From assembly GCA_050010115.1 (NCBI GenBank), contig JBEKLQ010000036.1:1-32954 (forward strand): 32,954 nt of DNA. The letters run 5' to 3'. Below the pieces are notes generated by a model. The model was not told the origin of the DNA, did not search any database, and saw only the letters and a list, made by a program, of their open reading frames with translations. Every line of letters begins with the position of its first letter. Position 1 is the first letter of the stretch. A program made the position numbers and the translations under genes. The stretch is from JAKACA01 sp050010115 (GTDB lineage Bacteria > Actinomycetota > Acidimicrobiia > Acidimicrobiales > Bog-793). Below are positions 16,289-23,943 of the stretch, piece after piece.

Positions 16289-17638
16289 CTAGAGCCCTCC
16301 ACCGAATTGTATCCAAGCGAGCTCCCAAGCGTCGTTGGCGGCATTCGGCAACTGGAGCTCCTCGATCCCGGCTCGGAAGTTCGACGGCAGCACGACCGTC
16401 GACTCGAGGCTCTTCGGGAGGTACTTGAGCTCGATCAGTTTCTCCGCCGTGACTCCGTCGATGGGTTGCATGTAGCCGTTGAAACCGATGTTCGTCAGGG
16501 CGTTCGGCAGGTCGAGCATGTAGTCGAGGAACAGGTGGGACAAGACGGGGTTGCGACCCGACGTGAGGATGGAGATGGCATCGTTCGCGACCGGCCCGCG
16601 CCCGTCGGTTGGGAACCAATAGCCGATCACGTCGACCGGGACGCCCGAGGGCATGTACTCCCAGGCGGCCGCCATGTCCCCCGACCACGCGTGGTGGATC
16701 CAGGTCTGCCCGGAGGGGATCTCGGTGTAGTCGTTGTTGTCGATCTGCACGTCGACGAGGTTCGCCAGCTCCTCGAGCTGGTTGTAGGAGGCGTTGATCT
16801 GGTGAACGTCGGTGGTGTTCAGGTCATAGATGCCTTGCTTCATGAGACCGAGGCAGATCCCTTCGCGGTAGTCGTCGAGGATTGCGACCTTGCCGCGGTA
16901 CTTCTCGTTCCACGGCATCGCCCAGGGGTTCGCCATTGTGTAGGGGTCCTCGTCGACGAGGTCCTTCCTCCACGAGATGCCGGTCGTGTAGATCGTGTAC
17001 GGCACTGTGTACTGCCAACCCTGGTCGTAGAACGGGTTCAGGAAGTCAGGCCACGCCTGGTCGATGTTCGGGATGTACGAGTGGTTGAGCGGCCGGAGGA
17101 GCTTGCCATCGATCAACGGCCCGAGGACGTCGATCGTCGGGAAGAAGATGTCGAAGTCGAGCTCTCCGGTCTGGAGCTTGGCGATGGCCTCGCTCATTGT
17201 GTTGAACGTGGTGACTTGTGCCTTGCAGTGGTACTTCTTGCAGAAGCTGTTTACCACGGCCTGGTTGATGTACGCGACCCAGTTGTAGATCTGCAAGGTG
17301 GCGCCGCGCTCCGGCTGCAGGCCGCTCTTGATGGGCTCGTTGTTGGCGTAGACCGGCCAACGCACGGGGTTGTTCTTCCGAGGCCGTGGGATCGTGATGC
17401 CGGCGTCACCCGGTCGCTGGCATCCCGCCACGAGGCCCCCGGTCCCGGCGAGGGCAGCTCCCCCGGCAACCATCCGGAGGAAGTCCCTACGGGACACACC
17501 GCTCGCGCCGCTCGATCCGAGGCGGGCACGGGCACGATGGTCAGCTCCGGTGCCCGAGGCTGAAGTGCCGGAGAAGGGTCCGACGGCACGGCGCCGAGCA
17601 CCACGCTGCGACCAACCCTCGCGTGGATGCGAGGTCAT
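16289..17638 (-). CDS. potD: Extracellular polyamine-type substrate-binding lipoprotein (PotD-like), Tat-exported
   Basis: 449 aa. Signal: twin-arginine SRRDFLRMVAGG (Arg50, Arg51) followed by a lipobox LVAGC (Cys73), so it is predicted to be folded in the cytoplasm, exported by Tat and lipid-anchored. Mature part is a periplasmic-binding type-2 fold: TLQIYNWVAYINQAVVNSF, DFDIFFPTIDVL, YTVPYTIYTTGISWRKD and GDMAAAWEYMPSGVPVD are the PotD landmarks. ATG 17638 is preferred over GTG 17647 because GGGGGGAGG is 8 nt upstream of it. The 48-residue N-terminal extension before the RR motif is unusually long. Starts about 110 bp after the aminotransferase gene, from which a hairpin separates it. Ligand may be a polyamine or a betaine-like amine. 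Confidence 0.92.
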   Translation of the reverse strand: MTSHPREGWSQRGARRRAVGPFSGTSASGTGADHRARARLGSSGASGVSRRDFLRMVAGGAALAGTGGLVAGCQRPGDAGITIPRPRKNNPVRWPVYANNEPIKSGLQPERGATLQIYNWVAYINQAVVNSFCKKYHCKAQVTTFNTMSEAIAKLQTGELDFDIFFPTIDVLGPLIDGKLLRPLNHSYIPNIDQAWPDFLNPFYDQGWQYTVPYTIYTTGISWRKDLVDEDPYTMANPWAMPWNEKYRGKVAILDDYREGICLGLMKQGIYDLNTTDVHQINASYNQLEELANLVDVQIDNNDYTEIPSGQTWIHHAWSGDMAAAWEYMPSGVPVDVIGYWFPTDGRGPVANDAISILTSGRNPVLSHLFLDYMLDLPNALTNIGFNGYMQPIDGVTAEKLIELKYLPKSLESTVVLPSNFRAGIEELQLPNAANDAWELAWIQFGGGL

Positions 17639-17679
17639 CGTCGACACCTCCCCCCCGGGGCCGGGGCCGTTCTCAGGAG

Positions 17680-17705
17680 ACTGAACAGCCGATCAACGCA
17701 GTCAA
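17680..17705 (-). promoter_or_regulatory. Split operator-like element upstream of potD
   Basis: On the reverse strand TTGACTG (17705-17699) and CTGTTCAGT (17688-17680) both match the two halves of operator site 2, but lie 10 bp apart instead of 1 bp. It is 42 bp upstream of the potD start. It could be a weakened or differently spaced site of the same regulator, or a chance match. Confidence 0.35.
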
Positions 17706-17714
17706 CCACCTCTG

Positions 17715-17741
17715 CTGGGGCACCGCAAGGAGGTGCCCCAG
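17715..17741 (-). terminator. Intercistronic hairpin after the aminotransferase gene
   Basis: Perfect 10-bp GC-rich stem CTGGGGCACC / GGTGCCCCAG with a 7-base loop, beginning 6 bp after the aminotransferase stop. No U-tract follows, so it may be a partial terminator, a processing site or an mRNA-stability element separating aminotransferase expression from potDBCA. Confidence 0.6.
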
Positions 17742-17746
17742 GATCG

Positions 17747-19123
17747 TCACATGGCTACAGCTCGAGTGAAGCTCCGGAAGTTCGTGAGGAAACGATCCAT
17801 GTCCGCTTCGTCGTGTTGAACCGAGATCAGCCACTGCTCGGTCTTGCCCCACGGTGGCAGGAAGACGCCGCCGTTCAGCTGGAACAGCCAGTGGGCGTGG
17901 TTGTAGCGGTCGTCCACCCGCAAGAAGTCACGATAGTCACGTACCGGCGTGGTTGAGAACGTCACGCAACCCTTCGCACCGACCGATACGACGTGAGCAG
18001 GCAGGCCTGCCTCGGCAATTGCCGCATCGAGCTCGACCTTCACGTGCTCGCGCAGCTGGCCGATCCGCACGTAGGCCTGTTCGGTCGCCACCTCTTCCAG
18101 TACCGCCCGCGCGCCGGCGATCGACAGCGGGTTGCCGTTGAAGGTGCCGACCATCTCGTAGTCACCGTTGGCGACGTGTCCCATCGTCTCGGCGGTCCCG
18201 CCGACGGCGCCGATGACGAGGCCCCCCCCGATGGACTTCGCCAGGCAGACGATGTCGGGCGCGACGCCGGTCAGCTGCGTCACTCCACCCGGTCCGACGG
18301 TGAGCCCGGTCTTCACCTCGTCGAAAGTGAGCAACGCTCCGTGCTCGTGCAGCAAATCCTTCAGGTCTGCGAGGTAGCCCTCGTCGGGCGGGATGATCCC
18401 GATGTTCATCATGATCGGCTCGAGGATCATGCCGGCAACCTGGCCGCGGTGCTCTTCGAGAAGCCGACGAACGGCGTCGAGGTCGTTGAACGACGTGATG
18501 AGCGTGAGGTCAATTAGGGCCCGAGGGATGCCGGTGGCAGACGGTGCCTGGTTCGGATGATCGGCGGGACCGACTTCGTCCTCGTCTGGATGGACCGACA
18601 CCTGCACCGAGTCGTGGTGGCCGTGGTAGCCACCCTCCACTTTGATGATGAGGTCATGGCCGGTGATCGCTCGCATGAGGTGGACGGCGTCCATCGTGGA
18701 CTCCGTGCCCGTATTCACGAAACGCCACAGGGGCAGCCCGAAGCGCCGGCCGAGCTCCTCGGCGACAACGATGGCGTCCTTGGTCGGCTGGGCGAAGTGG
18801 GTGCCGCGACCTACCTGGCGCCGGACCGCCTCGACGATCGCAGGATGTGCGTGACCGGCGAGCCCGGCACCGTACCCACCGTGCAGGTCGACGTACTCGG
18901 TGCCGTCGACGTCGTAGATTTTCGATCCGGCGCCGTGGCTGATCCAGATCGCCTGCGGGCGAGTGATCTGCCAACTCGACGTCACGCCTCCGGCGAGCGA
19001 TCGAAGCGCTCGCTCGGTGAGCGCCCGCGAGTGCGGCTGGCGAGCAAGAAACACCTCCTCCTGCTCCGCGACCACCGCGTCAAGGCGCTGGTCAATGTCG
19101 GTGGTGAGGATATGGGAGGCCAC
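17747..19123 (-). CDS. Class-III PLP-dependent aminotransferase (glutamate-1-semialdehyde aminomutase-like)
   Basis: 458 aa. Fold-type I PLP enzyme: GTEYVDLHGGYGAGLAGHAHP, the substrate-phosphate loop NTGTESTMDAVHLMRA, DEVKTG with the pyridine-N-binding Asp268, and the Schiff-base Lys296 in DIVCLAKSIGGGL. It resembles HemL, but the window has no haem genes and the catabolic neighbours argue for an omega-amino acid or polyamine-derived substrate. Start: GTG 19123 with GGAGAG about 6 nt upstream; the open frame extends to 19216 but would cover the operator. First gene of the potDBCA-direction operon and divergent from an aldehyde dehydrogenase, a natural pair: amine to aldehyde, then aldehyde to acid. 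Confidence 0.88.
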   Translation of the reverse strand: MASHILTTDIDQRLDAVVAEQEEVFLARQPHSRALTERALRSLAGGVTSSWQITRPQAIWISHGAGSKIYDVDGTEYVDLHGGYGAGLAGHAHPAIVEAVRRQVGRGTHFAQPTKDAIVVAEELGRRFGLPLWRFVNTGTESTMDAVHLMRAITGHDLIIKVEGGYHGHHDSVQVSVHPDEDEVGPADHPNQAPSATGIPRALIDLTLITSFNDLDAVRRLLEEHRGQVAGMILEPIMMNIGIIPPDEGYLADLKDLLHEHGALLTFDEVKTGLTVGPGGVTQLTGVAPDIVCLAKSIGGGLVIGAVGGTAETMGHVANGDYEMVGTFNGNPLSIAGARAVLEEVATEQAYVRIGQLREHVKVELDAAIAEAGLPAHVVSVGAKGCVTFSTTPVRDYRDFLRVDDRYNHAHWLFQLNGGVFLPPWGKTEQWLISVQHDEADMDRFLTNFRSFTRAVAM

Positions 19124-19173
19124 TGGACACTCTCCGTTCAGGCGGTCCGGACTTCCGGCACCGCAATCCAATG

Positions 19174-19195
19174 TTGACTGACCATTCAGTTTATG
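19174..19195. promoter_or_regulatory. Candidate TetR operator, site 3 (divergent aminotransferase / aldehyde dehydrogenase promoters)
   Basis: ACTGA (19177-19181), spacer CCAT, TCAGT (19186-19190), flanked by TTG and TTATG exactly as in site 1; only two spacer bases differ. It lies about 55 bp upstream of the aminotransferase start and about 80 bp upstream of the aldehyde dehydrogenase start. The ATG in the flank (19193) is in frame with the dehydrogenase but has no SD and is not the likely start. Confidence 0.7.
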
Positions 19196-19270
19196 CGACT
19201 GTGGTGCGATTGGCAAGGAAGGGGACGCGCGCGGCCGGAGGCCGGCGGCTCAGGCGGATCTGGGGTTGAC

Positions 19271-20686
19271 ATGCTCGACAACTATGTTGGTGGCCAGTTT
19301 GTTGCCGCAAAGGCAGAGGCGATCCTGCCGGTGTTCGACCCCTGCACCGGCGAGCAGTACGACGACCTGCCGGAGTCGGGAACTGATGACGTAGCCGCAG
19401 CCTGTGAGGCGGCGGTGGGAGCGTTCGGGGCGTGGAGCCGCACGACGCCGGCCGAGCGCTCCCGGCTCCTGCACTCGGTAGCCGGGCTGCTCGAGGCCCA
19501 TGCCGACGAGCTCACGAGCCTCGAGGTACGCGACACCGGCAAGCCGCGGCACCTGATGGCCGCCGAGGAGATGCCGGCGATCGTGGACGTCGTGAACTAC
19601 TTCGCCGGCGCCTGCCGGATGCTGGACGGGACAGCAGCGGGGGAGTACCTCGAGGGTGTCACCTCTCTGGTGCGCCGGGAGCCAATCGGCGTGTGCGCCC
19701 AGATCACCCCGTGGAACTACCCGCTCATGATGGCGGTGTGGAAGTGGGTGCCTGCCGTCGCGGCCGGGAACACGGTCGTGCTGAAGCCGTCCGAGCTCAC
19801 GCCTTCGTCGACGTTGCGGATGGCCGAGCTGTGCGGCGAGATCCTGCCGCCGGGAGTGCTGAACGTCGTGCTGGGCGGCGGCGCGACCGGGGAGCAACTC
19901 GTACGCCATAGGTGTGTCGCCATGGTGTCGCTGACCGGGAGCGCCCGTGCAGGGCGTGCGGTCGCGGCCGCTGCAGCCGAGCAGCTCGCTCGGTGCCACC
20001 TGGAGCTCGGAGGCAACGCGCCGGTCGTCGTGTTCGATGACGCGGATCTCGAAGCGGCCAGCGAGGCCGTCGTGGGTGCCGGCTTCTACAACGCCGGCCA
20101 GGACTGCACCGCCGCCACTCGGGTGCTCGTCCACGAGTCAGCCCGAGCTGAATTGCTCGAGCGGCTCGTCGAGGGGGCGTCCGCGGTCGTAACCGGCGAC
20201 CCCGAGGACGAGGCGACGACATACGGGCCCCTCATCTCCGAGGCACATCTCGGTCGAGTCGCCGGTTACCTGGACCGCCTCGAGCCCTCTGCCGCCGTGG
20301 TGACCGGCGGACGCCGTGTCGACCGGCCCGGGTACTTCTTCGAGCCGACGATCGTCTCTGGCGTCAGCCAGGGCGACGAGATCGTGCAGGCTGAGGTGTT
20401 CGGTCCTGTAGTGACGGTGCAGGGTTTCTCGGGGGATGCGGAAGCACTCGACATGGCCAACGGTGTCGAACAGGGCCTCACGGCGAGCGTCTGGACTTCG
20501 GACGTGGTCCGTGCCGGGCGCTTCTGCCGGGACTTGGACTTCGGAGCCGTATCGGTCAACACACATGCACCGATGGCCTCGGAGATGCCGCACGGCGGTT
20601 TCGGTGTGAGCGGGTACGGCAAGGACCTGTCGGTCTACGGCCTCTTGGACTACACGAGAATGAAGCACATCGCTCACGCGTGGTGA
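19271..20686 (+). CDS. NAD(P)-dependent aldehyde dehydrogenase (betaine-aldehyde / aminobutyraldehyde type)
   Basis: 471 aa, standard ALDH length. Seen: PWNYP (Asn149, oxyanion), NTVVLKPSE (NAD binding), LTGSARAGR, LELGGNAPVVV with general base Glu245, and GQDCTAATR with catalytic Cys279; EVFGPVV near the end. The closest recognisable subgroup by motif style is gamma-aminobutyraldehyde/betaine-aldehyde dehydrogenase. Start: ATG 19271, at MLDNYVGGQFV, matching where ALDHs begin; a longer frame from 19193 is rejected. Followed 36 bp later by the mycothiol-dependent dehydrogenase. Under the shared operator. Likely oxidises the aldehyde made by the divergent aminotransferase. Confidence 0.92.
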   Translation: MLDNYVGGQFVAAKAEAILPVFDPCTGEQYDDLPESGTDDVAAACEAAVGAFGAWSRTTPAERSRLLHSVAGLLEAHADELTSLEVRDTGKPRHLMAAEEMPAIVDVVNYFAGACRMLDGTAAGEYLEGVTSLVRREPIGVCAQITPWNYPLMMAVWKWVPAVAAGNTVVLKPSELTPSSTLRMAELCGEILPPGVLNVVLGGGATGEQLVRHRCVAMVSLTGSARAGRAVAAAAAEQLARCHLELGGNAPVVVFDDADLEAASEAVVGAGFYNAGQDCTAATRVLVHESARAELLERLVEGASAVVTGDPEDEATTYGPLISEAHLGRVAGYLDRLEPSAAVVTGGRRVDRPGYFFEPTIVSGVSQGDEIVQAEVFGPVVTVQGFSGDAEALDMANGVEQGLTASVWTSDVVRAGRFCRDLDFGAVSVNTHAPMASEMPHGGFGVSGYGKDLSVYGLLDYTRMKHIAHAW

Positions 20687-20722
20687 GCTCGGTTCGGATG
20701 ACGCGTCGAGGAGGACGGTTCA

Positions 20723-21808
20723 GTGGCACACGAAGTACGAGGCGTGGTGGCGAAGGCCAAAGGTGAGCCAGTATCGGTCGAGCAGATACTCGTTCCGGAT
20801 CCTGGGCCGGGCGAGGCGCTCGTTGCCGTACAGGCATGCGGTGTTTGCCACACAGACCTGCATTACCGGGAGGGCGGCATTAACGACGACTTCCCGTTCT
20901 TGCTCGGGCACGAGGCGGCGGGGTTGGTCGAGGCAGTTGGCGAGGGCGTCACCTCGGTCGCGCCGGGCGACTTCGTCATCTTGAATTGGCGAGCCGTCTG
21001 CGGGCAGTGCCGGTCCTGCCGGCGGGGGAGGCCGTGGTACTGCTTCTCCACCCACAACGCTTCGCAGAAGATGACCTTGCTCGACGGGACTCCGCTGGCC
21101 TCGGCGTTGGGGATCGGCGCCTTCGCCGAGAAGACATTGGTGGCTGCCGGGCAGTGCACGCCGGTGGACTCACAGGCACGGCCAGAGGTGGCCGGCCTGC
21201 TCGGCTGCGGCGTCATGGCGGGGCTTGGTGCGTCGCTGTTCACGGGCGAGGTCGGCCGGGGGGACTCCGTAGCAGTGTTCGGCTGTGGGGGAGTGGGCTG
21301 CGCTGCGGTTGCCGGAGCAGTACTGGCGGGAGCGACCATCGTCATCGGAGTCGACCTCGACCCTCGCAAGCTCGAACTGGCAAGGTCGTTCGGTGCGACG
21401 GCGGTGGTGGATGCTTCGAAGGAGGAGGCTGTCGAGCGGGTGCGTGAGCTCACCGGTGGCAACGGCGCCGACGTGTGCATCGAGGCCGTTGGTAACCCGA
21501 AGGTGTTCGAGCAGGCGTTCTACGCCCGGGATCTGGCCGGGACCGTCGTGCAGGTCGGGGTCCCAACGCCGGACATGCGCATCGAACTGCCGATGATCGA
21601 GTTCTTCGGCCGCGGTGGGCGGCTCACGCCGAGTTGGTACGGCGACTGCCTGCCCTCTCGCGACTTCCCGACACTCATATCGTTGTACTTGGGTGGGCGG
21701 TTGGATCTGGACCGTTTCGTGTCTGAGACGATCGGCTTGGACGACGTCGAGGAGGCCTTCCACCGGATGGAGCGGGGCGAAGTGCTCCGCTCGGTGGTGG
21801 TGCTCTAG
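20723..21808 (+). CDS. mscR: S-(hydroxymethyl)mycothiol dehydrogenase (mycothiol-dependent formaldehyde dehydrogenase)
   Basis: 361 aa zinc alcohol dehydrogenase (MDR). Catalytic zinc: Cys42 (GVCHTDLHYREGG), His63-Glu64 (LGHEAAG) and a further Cys in LGCGVMAG; structural zinc: Cys93, 96, 99, 107 in CGQCRSCRRGRPWYC. NAD site FGCGGVG. The stretches INDDFPFLLGHEAAG, NWRAVCGQCRSC and LLGCGVMAGLGA are characteristic of the mycothiol-dependent formaldehyde dehydrogenase subgroup. It oxidises the adduct of formaldehyde and mycothiol, detoxifying formaldehyde and marking the host as an actinobacterium. GTG 20723 with GAGGAGG 8 nt upstream. Co-transcribed with the aldehyde dehydrogenase; it would absorb formaldehyde released by N-demethylation. 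Confidence 0.9.
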   Translation: MAHEVRGVVAKAKGEPVSVEQILVPDPGPGEALVAVQACGVCHTDLHYREGGINDDFPFLLGHEAAGLVEAVGEGVTSVAPGDFVILNWRAVCGQCRSCRRGRPWYCFSTHNASQKMTLLDGTPLASALGIGAFAEKTLVAAGQCTPVDSQARPEVAGLLGCGVMAGLGASLFTGEVGRGDSVAVFGCGGVGCAAVAGAVLAGATIVIGVDLDPRKLELARSFGATAVVDASKEEAVERVRELTGGNGADVCIEAVGNPKVFEQAFYARDLAGTVVQVGVPTPDMRIELPMIEFFGRGGRLTPSWYGDCLPSRDFPTLISLYLGGRLDLDRFVSETIGLDDVEEAFHRMERGEVLRSVVVL

Positions 21809-21823
21809 CCTCCGGTCGACCCG

Positions 21824-21861
21824 GCCCCAGGGTGGGGGACTCGGGTGGCCCTCCCTGGGGC
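21824..21861 (+). terminator. Hairpin after mscR
   Basis: GCCCCAGGG (21824-21832) pairs with CCCTGGGGC (21853-21861) across a 20-base loop, 15 bp past the mscR stop. No U-run follows, so terminator function is uncertain. Confidence 0.4.
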
Positions 21862-21938
21862 AGCGAGACCGACAAATGTGAGCTGCCCCGACCCGGATTG
21901 GCAACTGATGCGTGGGGCGGGTCGCTTGGGGGGAGCGC

Positions 21939-21986
21939 GCTGGCGGGGCGGCGGGCTGGCGGGGCGGCGGGCTGGCGGGGCGGCGG
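21939..21986. repeat. Three perfect 16-bp tandem repeats
   Basis: GCTGGCGGGGCGGCGG occurs three times head to tail without a mismatch. It lies in the 510-bp stretch between mscR and tRNA-Gly, on the downstream side of a decayed VOC gene, and looks like recent slippage in non-coding GC-rich DNA. Confidence 0.9.
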
Positions 21987-22019
21987 GGTTTCTCTCTTGG
22001 GTGGCGCGCCCAAGCTCCA

Positions 22020-22198
22020 GGGTGGCTCTGCCTCCAGAGGGTGGAGCTGTTCGCCGCCTGCGTCGAGCCACGCCCGCGAAACCCCAAGTCCGCGCGATCC
22101 GCCCGGCGTTGGAACCCGAGAACGCCTTCGTAGAATGCCAACGCCTAATCGACATTGCGAACGTTGAGAGCGACGTGGTGGATGCCGAGGGGCTGCAT
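22020..22198 (-). pseudogene. Decayed VOC (glyoxalase/bleomycin-resistance) family gene
   Basis: From ATG 22198 the reverse strand reads MQPLGIHHVALNVRNVD, a textbook VOC N-terminus, then an in-frame TAG, then ALAFYEGVLGFQRRADRADL in the same frame, then a shift to another frame with AWLDAGGEQLHPLEAEPP, again VOC-like. After that homology fades into the GC-rich tandem-repeat DNA. So it has at least one stop and one frameshift and lacks its second half. It lies directly beside the tRNA-Gly gene, on the side away from the islands. Confidence 0.75.
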
Positions 22199-22317
22199 TG
22201 CTCCAATGTCACTGACGGCGAGCGGTCGCGCTGCAAGTCTCCAGTCGTCCGCGCTCGGCTTTGAGATTGCGGCATGCGTGGACCGGCGCACTCGCGCTTG
22301 GTAGTCTCGATGGCTAC

Positions 22318-22393
22318 GCGGACGTGGCTCAGCTGGTAGAGCATCACCTTGCCAAGGTGAGGGTCGCGGGTTCGAATCCCGTCGTCCGCTCCA
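22318..22393 (+). tRNA. tRNA-Gly (anticodon GCC), integration hotspot
   Basis: 76 nt with an encoded CCA. Acceptor stem GCGGACG / CGTCCGC, D arm GCTCAGCTGGTAGAGC, anticodon arm TCACC-TTGCCAA-GGTGA with anticodon GCC, T arm GCGGG-TTCGAAT-CCCGT, discriminator T. All stems pair. Its last 43 bp recur three times downstream, so it is the attachment site of the tandem islands; the gene itself stays complete. Confidence 0.97.
22349..22391 (+). other. att copy 1 (inside tRNA-Gly)
   Basis: 43-bp core running from the anticodon loop (TTGCCAAGG) through the T arm to the acceptor end (GTCCGCTC). Identical to the copies at 24192, 25641 and 27861. The sequence right after it (GTAAGTGCAG-TCAG...GCATAT, from 22402) also follows copy 3, so islands 1 and 3 share a left end. 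Confidence 0.9.
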
Positions 22394-22579
22394 TCCAAAG
22401 AGTAAGTGCAGCTCAGATCGCATATTTGGGTGGCTGGATGATGCAGATCGGGGCTTGGCGTGGTAGACGCTATTGCCCTGATCGTGCAGTACACAGGCCG
22501 TATCACCACCTTTTTGCGCGCTCTACTACTAACAGGGCTCCGGCCCAGCCCGACGAGCTGTACGCAGCGCACGTGGACT

Positions 22580-22771
22580 GAGCCAAGCCTGGTCGACCTC
22601 GGCGTGCCCCTCGAGCGCTCCTACAATCTCGCCATCGTGGTCGTCGCCGCCCTTGAGGGGGCCATCATCCTGGCTCGGATCAGACGCGACCTGAGCCCGT
22701 TTGAAGCGCTCGTCCTTGAGCTCAGGCCCCTGCTCGATGCCGTTGCCCGTCACGCCGCCCCAGAAAAATGA
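22580..22771 (+). pseudogene. TetR-family regulator, C-terminal remnant
   Basis: The frame reads SLVDLGVPLERSYNLAIVVV, then AALEGAIILARIRRDLSPFE and ALVLELRPLLDAVARHA, the typical last helices of TetR/AcrR proteins (VVAALEGAL-LAR-RD-SPLE). The DNA-binding half is missing; upstream, only 190 bp separate it from the tRNA. Likely the regulator of the following dehydrogenase, cut by the integration/deletion that made the island. Confidence 0.6.
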
Positions 22772-22838
22772 TTGTGAGGAGCGAGGAGAACGTGATGCTC
22801 AGAGGACCGGACGAGCACTGGATTGGGGGCGAGGTGAG

Positions 22839-23873
22839 ATGGAGGGCGTGACGAAGATCGCCATCCTCGACGATTACATCGGGGTCGCCCTGGAGTATGG
22901 CGATTGGACACTTCCCGACGATGCGGAGATCACCGTCTACCGCCAGGCGATCCCACCAGAGCGCCTCGTCGACGAGCTGTCCGATTACGAGATCGTCGTC
23001 ATCACCCAGCAGCGGGCGCGCTTTCCCCGTGCGGTGCTCGAAGGTCTCCCCAACCTCAAGCTAATCGTGTGCAACGGCCGGACGAGCAACGTCGTCGACC
23101 ACGAGGCCCGGATCGAGCGGGGAATCCTGTTCTGCGGCACCGCGGATACCGAGCAGGACGCCGCCGCGCCCCCACTCAGCCACGAGACGCCCCGCGGCCT
23201 GCCGACACCGTCAGAGATGGCGTGGGCGCTGATCTTCGCCGTCGCGAAACGGACCGGCGTCGAAGACCGGGTCATCCGCGCCGGTGGCTGGCAGACCGGG
23301 TTCCCCATCCCGCTCGCCGGCAAGACCCTCGGCCTTCTCGGCGCGGGCCACCTCGGCGCCGCAATGGTCCCGGTCGCGAAGGCGTTCGGCATGGACGTCA
23401 TCGCGTGGAGCCAGAATCTGACCGAGGCGCGATGTGCCGAGCTCGGCGTTACCAAGGTTGCCAAGGACCAGCTCGTGTCGTCCTCGGATGTCCTTGGAGT
23501 CTTCCTCGTGTTCTCGGAGCGCTCCCGCAACACGCTGCGCGCCGACGACCTCGCCAAGATGAAGCGAGGCGCGATCCTGGTGAACATCTCCCGCGGTCCA
23601 ATCGTCGAAGAGGCCGCCCTCGTCGAGGCCCTCCGTTCCGGCCATCTCGCCGGTGCCGGTCTCGATGTCTTTGACCGTGAGCCGCTCCCTGCGGACCACC
23701 CCGTCCGATCGCTCGACAACGTCGTCGTCACCCCGCACGTGGGCTACGTCACCGAGCACCTCTTTCGCACCGCGTGGCAGCGTATGGCCGAGGACGTGGC
23801 GGCATACCTCGCAGGAGCGCCGATCCGGGTGGTGACCGACCCTGCCGACTGTCCGCCGATGGCCCCGCAGTGA
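22839..23873 (+). CDS. D-2-hydroxyacid dehydrogenase (NAD-dependent)
   Basis: 344 aa, normal family length. Reduces 2-oxoacids or oxidises D-2-hydroxyacids. NAD-binding GLLGAGHLGAAM (166-176); catalytic Arg252 (NISRGPIV), Glu281 (FDREPLP) and His300 (VTPHVGYVTE) are all present. The substrate-contact loop VCNGRTSNVVD differs from the commoner T-G-x-G-x-D-N-V-D, so the substrate is open. ATG 22839 gives the usual N-terminus (KIAILDDYIG); GTG 22848 with GGAGGG close by is the alternative. The gene appears intact and sits alone as the cargo of island 1, behind a beheaded TetR gene. Confidence 0.9.
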   Translation: MEGVTKIAILDDYIGVALEYGDWTLPDDAEITVYRQAIPPERLVDELSDYEIVVITQQRARFPRAVLEGLPNLKLIVCNGRTSNVVDHEARIERGILFCGTADTEQDAAAPPLSHETPRGLPTPSEMAWALIFAVAKRTGVEDRVIRAGGWQTGFPIPLAGKTLGLLGAGHLGAAMVPVAKAFGMDVIAWSQNLTEARCAELGVTKVAKDQLVSSSDVLGVFLVFSERSRNTLRADDLAKMKRGAILVNISRGPIVEEAALVEALRSGHLAGAGLDVFDREPLPADHPVRSLDNVVVTPHVGYVTEHLFRTAWQRMAEDVAAYLAGAPIRVVTDPADCPPMAPQ

Positions 23874-23943
23874 TGCCCGCAAAGCACAGGTGCACTTCAA
23901 GCGGCGCCTCTTATCCAGCCCCGTAGACGTATCGGAGGACCGC

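Noticed and set aside
19193..19270. N-terminal extension of the aldehyde dehydrogenase from ATG 19193
   Set aside because: It would begin inside operator site 3, has no SD and adds 26 residues unlike any ALDH; ATG 19271 matches the family start.
22145..22423. Reverse-strand frame containing a protein-like segment around SNPRPSPWQ over the tRNA
   Set aside because: This peptide is the antisense translation of the tRNA-Gly 3' half, a well-known false gene signal. The same happens at the other three att copies.
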